A stretch of 64,000 nucleotides of DNA from Haemonchus contortus (GCA_000469685.2 LS997565.1:39804519-39868518), one strand, 5' to 3'; shown: positions 39,846-53,480, counted from the first letter of the stretch. Numbers and translations: made by a program. The notes: generated from the letters alone by a model not told the origin.

Positions 39846-40057
39846 TGGGGTGGCGTACTGAATGCGTACCTTGTCTTTAGAATGACTTGCGGGTAAGGTT
39901 GGCTGGTGTAGTACAAGCCAGTGCCTTTCCTCTCAGGCAGATCTGGTACCACTTAAGACAGGAGGGATGGAGAAGGCTCGGTTGACCTGAGCAGGATTTG
40001 AACTCATGACTATGCGTGTGAGATGATGCTCCACTTGCCACTACACCACTCCTCTTT
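39846..40057 (-). mobile_element. tRNA-derived SINE, copy 5
   Basis: Minus-strand AGTGGTGTAGTGGC (A box, 40051-40037) and GAGTTCAAATCC (B box, about 40006-39994), then TCAGGTCAACCGAGCC and AGTGGTACCAGATCTG. The 3' end is cut or diverged. Confidence 0.85.
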
Positions 40058-42960
40058 ACTTTCGTAATTGGAGCTGATAAATGATGGTAATGGCGCGTGG
40101 TAAGTGGTGATAAACAACGATGACAGTCCTGACCACTCAGAAGCTTAGGGCTGGAGGTGAATTATGTGTGTGAAAGTATTCCCTGATATCTATCTTTGAA
40201 GAAATCCACCTGCACTCGGTTTTATAAATACATTAGGAATGCAACTATGTTCAAGTCTATGTTTTTGACTTGGGAACAGTACATGTGTGCCAATTAGCAG
40301 TCCCCAGAGGTCAGGCTTTGTTAACATGGACGAAGTTGGATTTTGAGAAAGCGCCAACTCTACTGGAAAGCCGTCTTTCTCTTCTTTTCCAATTTCAAAG
40401 TTGATACCTTGAAATTGCATTCCATACTGAATTTTCGTAAAAATGGTGGTTTCAGAATACTTGACTAAAGTGATCTATTCTTTTCCCATCGGGTCACGTA
40501 CTTCAGTTCCTCAGCCTTTCCAGACCTACACCATCTGCTCGATTTGTTTAAGTTTTTAGAGCAGTTTTGCTTAGCCTATGGTACTTCGTTTGCATTTTTT
40601 CAAAAGAGCCTATACGTGCAGCTATCGGAGATATCTGCCATCTGATACTCGTCAAATATGCATCTGCAGCCCCTATATTTGATATTTTCACTGTGACAGC
40701 ATTCAGGCCCTTCATCGTGACACGATAATAGCTAAGGAAATGAAAGCTTATCTTTTTATGGTCAACTAGGGGCACTCACCATGTCCTCTACTGTACCAAT
40801 TTTCATGACATTTGTCGAAAAAAAGCAACTACTCAAATTTCTGGGTAATTTTCTTCTTTTTGCCATAGAAGCTGTCTTGCAGGAGATTTTTTTTCGATAA
40901 CCCCTGCATAATACTATTCTCCGAATTGTTTTTTGTTTACATGGGTGCATCTGAGCTTCACTTCCAAGTTCGCACTCAGGAAAGCTAAAGAATCAAGGCA
41001 GACCCTCTGTCTTCTGACTTTTGGTTGGTTGTGAATGAAGCGGAAGCTAATCTAGAGGCATCTCTTTTCTTCAAGGGGACATTACAGCTTCACTGTCTTA
41101 GGATTCGTTCATACTCGGGTAAAAACTTGCCATATCGCTCACCAACCATTTGCGATAACCGAGTGGCTTCCTCTAGTGACCCTATATTCAACTTGATGGA
41201 CTTTACATCCAGCATCACTATGTTGTTCAATCGCTTGACCACCCTCCTGTAGCCTGAATGCCCGAATTTGGATTGTTATCCGCAACTATGTCCGAATCTA
41301 CTGCTACTAGAAAAAGTGAAGTAGTCCTCAGGTCAACGTATCCTTTTGGTTAGAGAAGATTCTTTTAGGTTCTAATCGTTTGAAGGAATAGGCTGGATTG
41401 AGCCGCTACAGGGGTTACGTTCATATCCCAATTTTGAAACTCTCTCGGGCCTTTGAAGAGGATAATTGTCTTCAAATGTCAGGTGATTGCGTAAATTGCT
41501 CCTTCTGAAAAACCCCAAAAGGCAGGCCAAGCATGGTAAAGTATAGCTAATCAAAAAACTGCCTAATACTTGTCAAAAGACACGAAGGACCTTCAACGAC
41601 TGACAGAGTCACTGTCAGGATAATGACACCCCTATTCTCAGTATTCGAAGCAAGCAAGCTCAGGCTCAGGCCCAGGTGAGTGCTATATCTCAATTCTTAT
41701 AATTTCTTCAGCGAAAAATGACTTAGTATTGTCCTTTGCTTAGATTTTTACAAAGTGCTGCCCACATGGAGAGCATGTTAAATTGGCCGTGAGGGTTAAG
41801 TGACATCGAGCGGAAAAACGTCGTCGTTCTCCAAATCCGTTCCATGGTGTAATGAATTCCCAGAATGTCTAACGTCCACCACAGCGTCTACCAGACCTTT
41901 CACCACTTTTCACTTTGAAACTACTCCCAATTTCGAGATACTTACAATTAGATGAACTGAACTTGTTTTTTGAAAGCTCCCTCTCTCCTAGAAACCAGCA
42001 GGATCGTTTCTCCGGGTAACCTACACGAAACGATGGATACTTTGAATTCCGACGCTGCCACCAGCGTTGTTTGACGTGAAGCTCTTAGTGCCACTGGATG
42101 ACTGCAAGGGGTGGCACGCCATCTCCACTACCTTCACTCATCTTCCAGGTTTTCCTGCTGTAATCACGTCCTAGTTCGTATCCCTCAGGTTATCTTGGTG
42201 ACAAAGTGCACACCTCTCTATATCTGTACCTTCAAGAAAATGTGTCTATCGTCTCTCTGAGTAGACAACTTGTTTCCAGGTGGAACCTGCAAAAGTGACA
42301 TCCTTAAGGTGCATTTGCAATTTCTTCTTCTTTTGCTTTCTTCTGCTCCAGTAAATGAATTCAGATCACGACATTTGCATTGATTATTGCATATTTATCC
42401 AGCATTCGATGTTGAGATGTCAAGCTTTTCACCAGATATTCGCTGGTTGTGCTTACAGTTACAGCTTCTTCACGCTCTGTTCATCCTCTCAACTCTAATC
42501 TCCTTCTTCGTTTTTGTTTTGAATATTTATAATATTGGACTAGAATTAAGGTGATGCTGAAGGCCAATCCATGTCAATAAGACTGCCAGAACTCGGCTAT
42601 GAAGAAAAAGGCTTCACTATAATAATAGTAATTCAAAAAGAATAAAACTAACAAAGGTTCGGCGACATTTGAAACCTTGTCTTGGAAAAGAGGACAGTCG
42701 TTAGCTCATCATCAGACTATATACTTAACTCTCCACTTCATAGGCGTCCAAACTGTTGGAGAAATCCACTAGTAGTGGCAGTAAAATAGAGCTATGAGAT
42801 AATACAGTTCGACTCAATAAATCGTACCCCTCAGAGTTGGTCTCTAACGACCTTCGCTCCTAAAAAGTTGAGGACGTTGAGGCGTCCCGTTTTGGAAGTT
42901 TTATATCTGACCACCATATAAGGCTAATATGAACCTCGACAGCTAAAGCATATCGAAATA
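40058..42960. other. gene-poor sequence
   Basis: No gene supported; short frames only. Confidence 0.3.
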
Positions 42961-42961
42961 T

Positions 42962-42984
42962 CATCCTTACTATATATAAAGCGC

Positions 42985-43033
<49 letters not shown>

Positions 43034-43080
43034 TTGTTTGTTTGTTTGTTTGTTTGTTTGTACGGAAATTCGATATAACG
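42962..43080 (+). mobile_element. Helitron-like 5' end with microsatellite
   Basis: TCATCCTTACTATATATAAAG is followed by (CTGT)n at about 42986-43027 and (TTTG)n at 43028-43060. A TC start, a TATATATAAAG box and a GTTTG/CTGT microsatellite resemble the 5' termini of non-autonomous Helitrons in animals. No 3' hairpin-CTRR end could be fixed, so the element's extent is unknown. Confidence 0.45.
42986..43060 (+). repeat. (CTGT)n(TTTG)n compound microsatellite
   Basis: About ten CTGT units pass directly into eight TTTG units. The minus-strand frame through it (runs of TDRQ and NKQ) is a translation artefact of the repeat. Confidence 0.95.
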
Positions 43081-43166
43081 TGAAGAAACACCTGGAGAAG
43101 TCGGGTCAAGTTTGGAATGAGTTGAGCATAGGGTAAGTGCAACAGAGCACGCGTGAACCTAGCGGA

Positions 43167-43189
43167 GCCCCGCCCCCAGGGGGCGGGGC
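43167..43189. repeat. perfect GC palindrome
   Basis: An 11-bp GCCCCGCCCCC arm, one A, and its exact complement. A related imperfect copy lies at 43451-43473. Confidence 0.9.
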
Positions 43190-43299
43190 ATGCGCCGGAA
43201 TTGGGCGGGGTCATGGGCGAATTCTTCTAGTTCGGTCTCATAACATTCCAGACACAATGTGCAAAGGTGAGGGATGGGTCAACAATCAAAAATAAAGGA

Positions 43300-44010
43300 A
43301 ACTTACCGGCGGTGGGCGGGGCGTTCTCGCAGTGGGCGGTACTTTCTACAGAGATCCATAACTCGATTTAACGAAGGCGTCGAGGCTAGGAAAAAAATAA
43401 AAAGAGTGAGCAAGACTTTATGCGTGCTGAGCATGCATAAGTATAGCGAGGCCCCGCCCACGAGGGGCGGGGCGTGCGTTGAGGGGAAGGCTACTTTTCG
43501 AAAATGAGTGTACCTTCGTTCGGAAAGGTTATAGAATGCGGAAAAAGAGTGGTTAGAGGTAATGGGACAAATGTGGTGAAATCCCAAAAGTGGGCGGGGT
43601 TGGCAACAAAGTGGGCGGGGCTTAGATCAAAAATTTATAACTCTATTCAGAAACGTTCTGGGATGCGGCAAAAAGGTATTATGGCGTAAAAGAAGAAGTT
43701 TGATCAAATCCCGGAAGTGGGCGGGGCTGGCACAAAAGTGGGCGGGGCTTAGATCAAAATTTCACAACTCTGCTCAGAAACGTTCTAGAACGCGGGAAAA
43801 AAGTGGTAAGAGGATTTGGTACGAATGTAGTTAAGTCCTCGAAGGGGGCGGAGCTGGCACATGGAAGCGGGGCTAGGACCAAAAATTCATCTCTTCAAAA
43901 AATTTCTGTAATGTCGAAAGAATGGTTTGGAGCAGTCAAAAGAAGGGTGGTCAAGTTTGTTGTGGGAAGGGTTTGCACTAAGGTGGACGGAGCTATGATC
44001 AACCACTAAT
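43300..44010 (+). repeat. GC-box-rich tandem repeat, period about 125 bp
   Basis: Each unit carries paired GTGGGCGGGGCT boxes about 21 bp apart (43590 and 43611; 43717 and 43738), then TTAGATCAAAA, an AACTCT(A/G)(T/C)TCAGAAACGTTCT segment and a purine-rich stretch. A third unit starts near 43841 and is decayed; a more divergent copy lies at 43305-43410. The boxes resemble Sp1/KLF sites by sequence, which says nothing on its own about function. Non-coding. Confidence 0.8.
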
Positions 44011-47000
44011 AATTCTGCTCAAATATATCGAGCGTCATGCTCTCAGCAGTTCAGCGTTCGAATCTAGAGAGAACTATCTTATTCTGATTATCCAACATTT
44101 CGCTGAATGACTCCATCGTGGATAAGTGGCCGTCGACACATACTGCGCGCGTTAGCGTGCATAGCCAAACTGGTCAATTATATGACATTACAAGAACTTA
44201 TCTCTCATGTCCAGAGCTCGATGATGAACTAATTCTGGCCGCTCTCACGATTGTGGGTGGGACACACGGCGCACTCATAGCTCTTTTTGCATACGGACTC
44301 AATTATCATGAGGTTTCCTCTGGTGCAGTTGCTCCTGACTGGTCCCGTTGACTTATTTCGCTTATCTAGAATGAACCACCGCCCATCTCACTTTAATTTT
44401 ATTACTATTTTTTTGAGGGTTCCCTTTCACCTTCACCTCATTAACAATTAAAAGTGATTGAAATATGAAGAATCACGAGATCGATGTAGCTCTGTCGATC
44501 ATTGCCTTGCTCAGTTTTCCTCCGCAGTTTCCTCCAGTAACCTTACTTTCAGAGGAAAACTGATACTGAAAGCACTGCTTTTTATGAACTTTCGAGCTTG
44601 CATTGCATTGCAGGCGTTGTAAGAGCTAAACATTTAAGACTTTGTCGCTTATTGCTTTTATAAATATTTACTCCCCGAGAGCTTTCGTTCAAATCTCTCA
44701 GCAAAACTTTAAACGACGGAGCCCTTTGTTGTTGACAAAACGCTCGGAAGGAGGTTCGTGGTTGTTTCTGAAGGATTTCGACTGGAAGTTGAAGAAAGCT
44801 CACACTCTACATTGCCACATCTGGCTCCCTAGATTTTCTTGTCGTATTCTCAGTGTGGGCACATGCTGGCACGGCAGGAAGTTCTTAGGACTCTTTTCTT
44901 ACACCCTTCCCCAAACTTCCCCAAAGATCAAAACTTGCTGTTTTTCTTTTTTATCTATTCATATCGGATCGATTTAAAAGTTCCGAAGCCGTCTTTTGTT
45001 GATGGTCCTGTTTGAATAATCTTGGAGTGACAAAGAAGTCAAATTCACGGCGCATCCAGGGACTATCTGGACAGAATTTTCAAACTATGACCGAAATTAA
45101 ACTGAACTTAGTCCCACTGTGGTAATAGTTTCGAGGTTCGGAACTTTGCCTTTCCGTTTTCCTGCTCATTCTGCTTCTATGCGAAGCTTTCGCTCTCTTT
45201 TCGCTTTCCTATTTATTTTGCTTCTGTAAGATGCTGCGCCTTTTCAATACTGTCCTTCATAAATCAGCACCTCGATGTTATCCTTTCGATCAACATTGAT
45301 GCCCTTTCCTTAACACCCTGGCGTACGAATTGAGCACCCTACATCATTCTGACCAGGGAATTGGAGGTTTCAACCCACGACAGGAAAGGCACCAATTAGG
45401 AACCCCAGTGGTACCAGCGTCCCCGGGGTCCACATTTATGCCTCTCTCCACCTACTCCACTGATGTCTGATGTTTTCGATCAATTATTCATACCTCTAAG
45501 AAGAGTGTCCTTGGATATACAGCCGAGTTCTTCCTTGTCTTGCATGTTCTTAAAAGGACAAGGAGCAGCCAGGGTCGCCAATTTCTGTTTATGCAGCTAG
45601 AGGACCAGACTATACCTCGGTCAGCTGGACTATCGCCGTTTGAATGGCTGCTAATCATTCTGGAAGGTCTCTTAAATTCTAGAAATGCTGTCATGGTTAT
45701 AAGCGACTCCAACAGGCGGTTGCTAAGGCCAAATATGTGTCCGAAGCTTGCCTGAGCTTCAAACCATGGATACTCGGAAATGATGAAACGATCTATTCTG
45801 AAATCTGTCCACATCAAGGGCATATTGCATCCGGAATGAAGCGTTTTTTGAACGGACACAAATCAAATCGGGTTCTGACGGGCCACTTCTGGGACATCTT
45901 TCGGCTGTTCCAGCCGCGGTTCCTCGCTTTCTCAGGTACCTACTCTATAATGCAACATTTGCTTTCCTCACTGGACATGTACGGGACATGAGTTTCCTGG
46001 TGTACTCAATAGAGAATTTCAGTCAGCTGTCGCCATTTCTTTTAACCTGCGGCATCTCCTGCCGTTTCCTTAGCTTCGAAGAAATCCTTCAAGGTTTCGC
46101 TATCCTTTCCCCGGGTTCCTCGTGACCATTTTCGCTAAGCTTCAAACTCTATCGCTTCCCCAAACTCGCATAATCTCCTGCACACACCGTTGCAGGCACT
46201 GTTCTCCCATCTTAAGCTGGGTGAGAGCTGTCCGATCACCGTCCTTACCCTCTTTCACCTGGGCCTGCTCTGCTCTAAGGCTCTGCTTCTCATGATTCCC
46301 GCCTTCCGACTAGCACATGCTGTCGTAGAGCACGATGACTTCACCACTGCTCCTTTTGAAATTCCGGGAGCACCGTCGACCATAGGTTGATATTTCTTGT
46401 TTAGCACCAAGTACGAGCTCCCTGAGGTTTCTGTTGTCTGACAGGTTCCTCCGTCCACTGCGTGGAAGTATTCAGTCGAATTAACTTGTGGGAAGCTAGT
46501 TATCTCGGGCAAACGAAATTACAGGGAGAGCTACTCTTTTTGACACAATGATGTGCCGTTTTTCACTTTTTACAATTGGTCATTTTCCCGCATACGATCT
46601 GAAACTGATGAAGCTCAAAGTTTGTTTGTCCACACGACCACAAACAATAGAAGAAGGGTGGTACGGTATGACAACAAGCGGAAAACAACCTTTAAAGAAA
46701 ATTTCACCGTCCACTCGAAAAACTAAGTCTTCACCATAATGGAGGTAATAAAGAGGCAGATGGATACACTGTCACATACATGGTCCTGGTATGAATCCAA
46801 GATCAACGTCCGCCCAAGCCTTCCATACTTACAGTGTCGGCTAGTTACTAGGAGACTCCTATGGGAGGCAAACACCGTGAATTGTACATCAGAAGGCTAT
46901 CGCAGTTCACTGTATAGCCCACGTCCGCGTTCATTACGATTTTGAATGGGCGTATACTGCGGGGCATATCTCAGAAACAAAGTTGGCCAACTCTGGAAGA

Positions 47001-47680
47001 CTTCCTTTTTACACTAAAAATATAACTATACGAGTTTCCACTAAGTCCCTAAAGTTTCACCCTTTTCAGAGCCCACTCCACATATCTGGCTAATCCAGTA
47101 GGCGAAATTTTGTGTTTTTCTCAATCATTCTACAACACAAATAAAGAAATTACTCGGTTTCGGCTCATCAAATGAGATTTTTTTTTCATTTTTTCCTCTC
47201 TATACGGAACAACAAACGACTTCTCTTTCTTCATCGATAACCTATGTGCATCTAATGCTCTCCATAGAGAGTTTGCTACAGAGATAATGATTTCTTTTGA
47301 GTGAAATCGCAACTGAAATAGTTATTGCAAAAGTTAGTTCTTTAAATTTCCCATCCGATTTTGACTTTTTACTGCAGCCTGAGGTAGTGACTCACTTTTC
47401 TCATAGCTTTCACTTTCACATAGACTTCTTCTTTTCACCGCACTCAGGAACATAGAATCGTGTAGCAATTTGCTCGAGTTAGTCTTTGGAATGGGAAATC
47501 TTACGTGAGTTGAGGAACTACTGAGAAAAAGTACAAAGGAAACGTAAGGTGGGAATTCTGTACAAAAGACCACAAGGAAGAAATATTAATCACAGATCCC
47601 TTTATTGCTTCTCCCTACAGTTCTGCAATCGCAGCCTATTAATTCACAAAATTTCGAGCAACACCTATAGAGGCTCAGCT
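44011..47680. other. gene-poor sequence
   Basis: Frames of 77-123 codons (44118-44351 +, 44642-44977 +, 45488-45859 -) are not recognised and lack convincing splice partners. No gene supported. Confidence 0.3.
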
Positions 47681-47940
47681 GGGTGAGGTGGGCGTTAGGA
47701 ACGATTTTGGGTAATCGATACGCCGCACGCGGCTGTCGCGGACGACTTATTCGCCGTTATTACAGCTCTAGCGTTCTTCATACAGCTCAATCGATATGCG
47801 ATCATTATCTTATGCACGATTCTACTATTAGTACTTTTGTTCTTGTATTTCTTACCTACTGCTGCATCCTGCTACATTCCTTCGCGCGCGACGCCACTCT
47901 CACCGCGACGCGACCATTTCGTTCCTAATGCACCACACCC
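47681..47940. mobile_element. 260-bp MITE, copy 1
   Basis: About 90% similar by eye to 54322-54579 over its length (for example GCCGTTATTACAGCTCTA and TTCATACAGCTCAATCGATA). Ends are imperfect inverted repeats: GGGTGAGGTGGGCGTTAGGA left, and GGGTGTGGTGCATTAGGA as the complement of the right end. No clear target-site duplication for this copy. Confidence 0.8.
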
Positions 47941-48490
47941 GGGCGAGGTGACTTTGTTTAAAAGCACAGCTGATGATAATTTTGATGTACTTGATTATAG
48001 ACGAATAATGGAAGTAACAGGTCAGAATTGTACAAAAGTGGTGAAAAAAACACGAAAATTGGCGCATTTAGAGAAATGTAAGGTTTCAAAAAAACTAGTA
48101 CACAGAGGGGTTGGACGAGCAGTCGAATTTTTGTATCACTGCGTACAACTGGCTACAGTAGCCCAAAAATGTCCACAATTGTTTCCAATGAGCTGACAAG
48201 CCTAGCAAATGTCCGAAAATAGAGACAAGCTCAACGAAATGTGCTGATGCTCTTATTTCTTCATCTCGATCACAAAGTATTTTGAGCTTTTGATTACTGT
48301 TGAGGGAACATTTTATAAAACGGAAAAAAGAAACGGAATAGCGGAAGTCGTGCTTCACAAAGGATGGGAATCTTTTGTCGAATTTTGAAGTTCATCCATG
48401 ATGATGCCGTGAAGCATTGTTAGTTGTTGAGCTTTTTGACGAACCTCGCACAGTCGTGCAACGTCACTTCTCGGTCGAGCTTCCATGCTT
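47941..48490. other. unassigned sequence
   Basis: Short frames only. Confidence 0.3.
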
Positions 48491-48535
48491 CGTCTTCTTT
48501 CAAACCCAACTCAACCTTCGTAGAGCTGTCAGGCA

Positions 48536-49000
48536 ACACTGACGGATATCAGCCATTCCAGTAACGTCGTAGGATTTCACTTGAAAACGAAGTTTTCTCA
48601 ACCATCTCGGCACCCATTCTCTCTCGATTCACCTCCCTATGAGGAAGTAATCGCCACCGGTGAAGCGGGAAAGCCAACGGCGTTGTCGCTAAATAAATGC
48701 TTGGGAAAGATGGATGTTTTCACCTGCTATTTGGTCGCATCCGCATTACCGAATACGGACGATCTCCTGAATGTGGATGATGTTTTTTCTTCATCGTCAT
48801 CTTCTCACAATGGATCAGATCTTCGCCATCAGTCACACTGCCTTTTCACACCCAATATCGAAGTCGGTGCAAGCGACATCTCGCAAGAAAGAGCAGAATC
48901 TCTTGGCCAAGTTCTGCTACTTCCCAGTTGGGAGCATTCAATATTAAAAGATACACAGTATGGTGCCTCGTCTACCCATGGTTCTTCGTTGGCGCGCTAG
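48536..49000 (+). other. serine-rich open frame, possible gene fragment or pseudogene
   Basis: A frame open from about 48529 to the TAG at 48998-49000 (ATG at 48581, 139 codons). It has a protein-like make-up: PFSLDSPPYEEV, an acidic NTDDLLNVDDV segment, a run of six serines and a hydrophilic tail. A possible acceptor (CGTCGTAG) lies just before GATTTCAC. A second serine-rich frame precedes it from 48439 in another phase and ends at 48552, so a single frameshift could join them. No domain recognised; could be a terminal exon or a decayed retrocopy. Confidence 0.3.
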
Positions 49001-50640
49001 CCACGTGGCAACTACGAAATATCTGAAAATCGAATATCGTAACGAAGATGACGGTTCGGGAGGAGTATTCGCAAAGCATCAAAGAAGTAGAATGCAGTGT
49101 AATTAAGTGAGAAAGATTTTCTGAAACCTAAGGAGTAGCCCCCGAAATTTCGCCCTCCTCAAAACCCCATCCAAAGTCCCTGTCTTGAGGCGTCAGTGAT
49201 AACAACATCTTCAATGGATGATTATTAGATGCCCACCTGGAGCTATTTTTGCAATTTCTCAGAGAGAATCGTTACAAAGTTCTGGAAAGCAGATCTGAGA
49301 TCGGGAAAAACCTCAAGCAATGTGTGTAGCTTTCTATTCAAATGACATCAGCTTGACATCATACCCTTGCGAGGAAATTTTTCGCCTTCTTCCACTACTG
49401 AAGCCACATAGTTTTCAAAGATAATTTGTCCGTATTACGTAGGAGTGGAGATTTCGCGCATATTACGAAATTCCTGTTGAATTACGTAAATCTAGTGAGA
49501 CAAATTCAGTATTGGCCCATTGTTGGCAGCATTACCCGACAGAGTAAAAGAGCTTCACTCAAACTTGTTCTTGAACTTAAAAGAACTCGAAAAACCACAA
49601 ACTACAACTGATACATACCGAGAATTCACTCCTTTTCTCGCTTTTCTCACTTTCACAGAAAATGCGACCAGCTGCTGGGTTTCCGAAATTTAGCGAACTA
49701 CATATTTTCAAATAGGGGTTGATGAAAATGTAAATAGACCCATCACAAAATTTTCTGTGCGCAGCTGAATGAAAGCCTTAAAGCGTCAATTTCATGGACA
49801 AGAGCTCTGTATGTGGTTATTATCGCCCTTTGACGTCACGTTTGTCCACCTGCTCCTCTTTGCCCTTGATAACATATTTATAGCTCTATGAAGCTAGATA
49901 TTACGTCAGAGGAAAGTTCGTACTGGTCCAACGAGTAGCTGAGCTTATGTACTCAACGGATTATCGCTGATTTACTTGTACGAATAACTCCTCTCTGTAG
50001 AACACTATGCTCCAAGCTTCATGAATTTTCTTTCTGCTGTATTTTCTGTGTGTTAGGGTTTGGTAGCCATGGAAAGAAAATCGCTCATGCTTCTCCTGAC
50101 ATTAGCTACCTACATAATCTCTCGGCACAAACACTCGTTGCCATGCTCGCTTGAGAGTGCTTGCAGCCTGGAAGTTATCCAAATTTCCTGGCAACGTAGA
50201 AGGACGTCAGGTGAAAAAAAAATTAAGACTCGTGATAATCGAAGGCCGCTCGCCAAACCGCAATGGTGCCGAAAGCGGGAAACCATTGAGCTTCTGTAAT
50301 GGAAATGTTAGCGATTGTATTGGCAACGTAGAACATATAAGGCTGTTTTCGGCTGGACATTTAATACATCGTTGTCTTCACCTTATTTGGAATGACCGGT
50401 TGTGACATTTGGGACTCTGAGGTTATCAGAAAGCGTTGTGAACGGTTTGTTAGGTTCTACGAAGTTGCGTGGATATCTAATCAATGTACATATGCGCTCT
50501 AACTGAAGTTCGTAGAAAAAATTCTTGCACGAAATTCTCAGCGGGCGTCTGCAATAGAGTCCATGATGGCGTTGCACAGGTTACATGTAAAGGGGAAGCA
50601 CTTATATTATAGTTTGTTCCAAATAAATTAGTTCGATAGG
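49001..50640. other. gene-poor sequence
   Basis: No gene supported. Confidence 0.3.
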
Positions 50641-50852
50641 GCAAAGGTGGTGTAGCTTCGTGCCATGCATGGTCAAGGTTCGAATCCCAGATTGATGCCC
50701 CTAGGGTCAATCCTTCAACAGTCGCTCAGTTGGTTTCAGTCGTCTGGGGGGATAGAAGTATCGCCTCCTACATCGTCTGACCACCGCAAGACAATGTATA
50801 GGGCCCACACGCATTCAAACAGCCACTACGATCCTAAGTAGAAGTCGAATGA
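50641..50852 (+). mobile_element. tRNA-derived SINE, copy 6
   Basis: GGTGGTGTAGC (A box, 50646-50656) and a perfect B box GGTTCGAATCC at 50677-50687, followed by the family body (GTCTGACCACCGCAAG) and terminal AGAAGTCGAATG. The B box is the best preserved of the family. Confidence 0.85.
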
Positions 50853-53404
50853 AAAGACGATTCCCAAATACCGGTGTTGACTCCAGAGGCTCCATAATTT
50901 TAAATGGTTCAGTATGAGACGGTCGAAAAATTGCGATGCCAAAGCAACAATAAAATATCTTAAATCCAACAGCTTACTTTTTATTAACTTATTTTTCTAT
51001 GAAAACTTACCCACTGGGACTGGGATTTGATGGTAGTGATACGGGTCTGCCATCCTCTCCCCAAACGGCGGGTTCCGCTTGCCGCACGCGATCGCACGCT
51101 GAAAAGGGGGAGATTTGAATTCTCAGTGGAAGGATACAGAGAGTCGCCGCAGAGCCGCTGCCGCAAGCCGTGGGAATTCGGGAAGAAGTTCCGTTACCCG
51201 TAGTGATGGTCCTTGAAGTTCCACAATTCTGGCGCTGCAACTAGAAGCGAACAGTCACTAGGTGTACCCATGTCGATGTTTCGAACTCATTTCTGTTGAG
51301 TCTTCAATTGAGTGTCTTATACAGTTCAGGACTACGAACAATTCCCACTACCTTAACTAAGGTTCCACTCATTCACCGCCTAGATCTAGGCCATACTGCG
51401 GGTTGTCGTCGGAGCTTATTCAATCGCTTCAAAGGTTCACTCATTCTACCCAAGTGATGCCTTTGCTTGCTGCGGGAGAGAGCCTGGGGAGAGGGGGGGG
51501 GGGGGAGGGGGAAGAGGTCTTTGAAACCTTGGCATACTACGTGATGCGTTACTCTTTCTTATGTCAATGTTTTCAGCACGTGATACTCCCTTGAAACTTC
51601 TTACTTCCTTTTCAAATCAATCCTTTTACGGAATCCTCAGTAATGCGGATTTGATTCAGAGGAACATGTTCACAACTACGCCATACTAGTACATACTACT
51701 CCGATGATGGTGAAATTTCATGTTCCACTTCCCTTCCCCTGAACCCCCCCCCCCCTATTCTTGATAGACCCAACCTAACGTTAGAAGACCGAAAGCATCG
51801 CCATTGAGGGCAAAGGTAAGCATATGCCAAAGCGTCAGATGAAGGACCTGATCCTGTCGCTGAAAGAAGACCCCTGTACATCAATTCCAAACAGTTGGCC
51901 TGATCTTGCACATGGGCTACATACTTACCACAGGATAGACCAGTGGCCCATCTTCAAGATCAGGTCTACTGGTTGAAAAGATCATCCTCGACGTCGTATG
52001 TGTTCCAAGTGTAGGCCGGGACTCCACGATATGTACGTGTGCATCGTTTTCAAGCATTTTATTCTAGAAAACCCCGCTGAGATTTTAGAGGTTTAAACTA
52101 GAAGTACTTCTAGAATGATCTATTCGCCTACATGAACACATTCTAATTCGACTTCCTACCATACCCTCTGTCACCTCGTAGTCATCCACGCTGCCACATC
52201 ACACTAGGGGAGCAACTGTCACTTTTTCAGCATACTTCTCCCAGCTTTTCATCGAAACTGGGAAAAATGAGATTTGGAGACTGAAATGACTCTTTTTGCA
52301 TGCTTACTTCACCTACCTCAATGGTGTTTCAGCAACTACCGAAAACCTGTTGGGAAGATTTGAACCAGTCATGAAAAGTCTGAATGCCCGTAGACACGTA
52401 CGCTCCTAACTTTCAGAATTTTCACCTGTATAAGGGAAGTATGCATAATTCACGATCAACCAGCTGTGAACAGCAGAAAACCCAGAGATATAACTAACAA
52501 ATTTTCCTGGGATAGCAAGGTTATACCCTTGTCCAAGTGCTCTACTCCGCTTCACTTTGGCTAACGAATTTTGATAGGGCCTTATTGTTATTTACTAAAT
52601 ACGTAGAACAAGGAATAGCAACAGGTTTTCATATAAGTTTTTTTTTCTTCTTCTTTATCCTACCTCTTGTCTTTTTCTGTGGAACAAACGAAATCGAGAA
52701 TGTCTCGTTTATTATAAACAGCTGAGAGCTCAGAGTGAAATTCGTCACTGAGACCGCAACTGTAGTTTATAAATTTAAAAGCCCTTGAGCTAATCTATAA
52801 ACAGAGATGTCTTGCCCAAGTTTGCCGTGGCCACTTCGGACTGCTGAGGCTGCATCATTTGAGCCACGATTTCTTTCAGAAAGTCTGCTTGAGATGTACT
52901 TATCTACTTTACTTAAAACTAACTTAGGTTTTTACCGACTTCGCAGGACATTTTATTAGATTTCTTTTGAATTTTGGTCGTGAATACATCCCAGTAATGT
53001 TAGAACTGATAAGAGAAGTAACGCATAACTTCTAACAATCTTGTTGTAAAAAAGTGGAAGTAAGAAAACACAATCAAACAACAGGTCTACGTGATATGAC
53101 AATTAGATTATGCTGCCTAAGCTAAACACCCTATTTGTGAAATAAGTCTGAATTCTCGCTAAACTTTAGGCGCTTCTCTCCTCGAATCAGCCGAGTCATC
53201 ACGTCTGACCAAATTTTGCCCTCCAACAGCTGAGAAGGTTGTCTTATTCTCGAAAAGAAAGTCTTGCAGTTCAGAGACATCAGACCACGCTTTTACTAGA
53301 CATTTACCTTTGATTCCCCTACATTTGACACAGTTAGAGTCTTTATCGCCTCCATGATATCGGAACAAAGTTGCCCTTGTTTTCCTTAATCGACTGCTAG
53401 TTTT
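50853..53404. other. gene-poor sequence with G and C homopolymers
   Basis: A long G run near 51490-51510 and a C run near 51746-51760. No gene supported. Confidence 0.3.
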
Positions 53405-53480
53405 TTCAAGCGGTCTGGGATTGGAATCCGTGACCATGCTCGTGTGATAGCGCGTCACCTACTACTACACCACTTCCGCA
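53405..53480 (-). mobile_element. tRNA-derived SINE, copy 7, truncated
   Basis: Minus-strand GGAAGTGGTGTAGTAGT (A-box region, near 53477-53461) and GGATTCCAATCC (B box, 53430-53419). The body after the tRNA-like head is absent or diverged. Confidence 0.75.

Noticed and set aside
42924..43214. 96-codon frame with TDRQ and NKQ repeats
   Set aside because: It is the translation of the (CTGT)n/(TTTG)n microsatellite.
53159..53458. 99-codon frame, minus strand
   Set aside because: Begins in a SINE head and has no recognisable domain.
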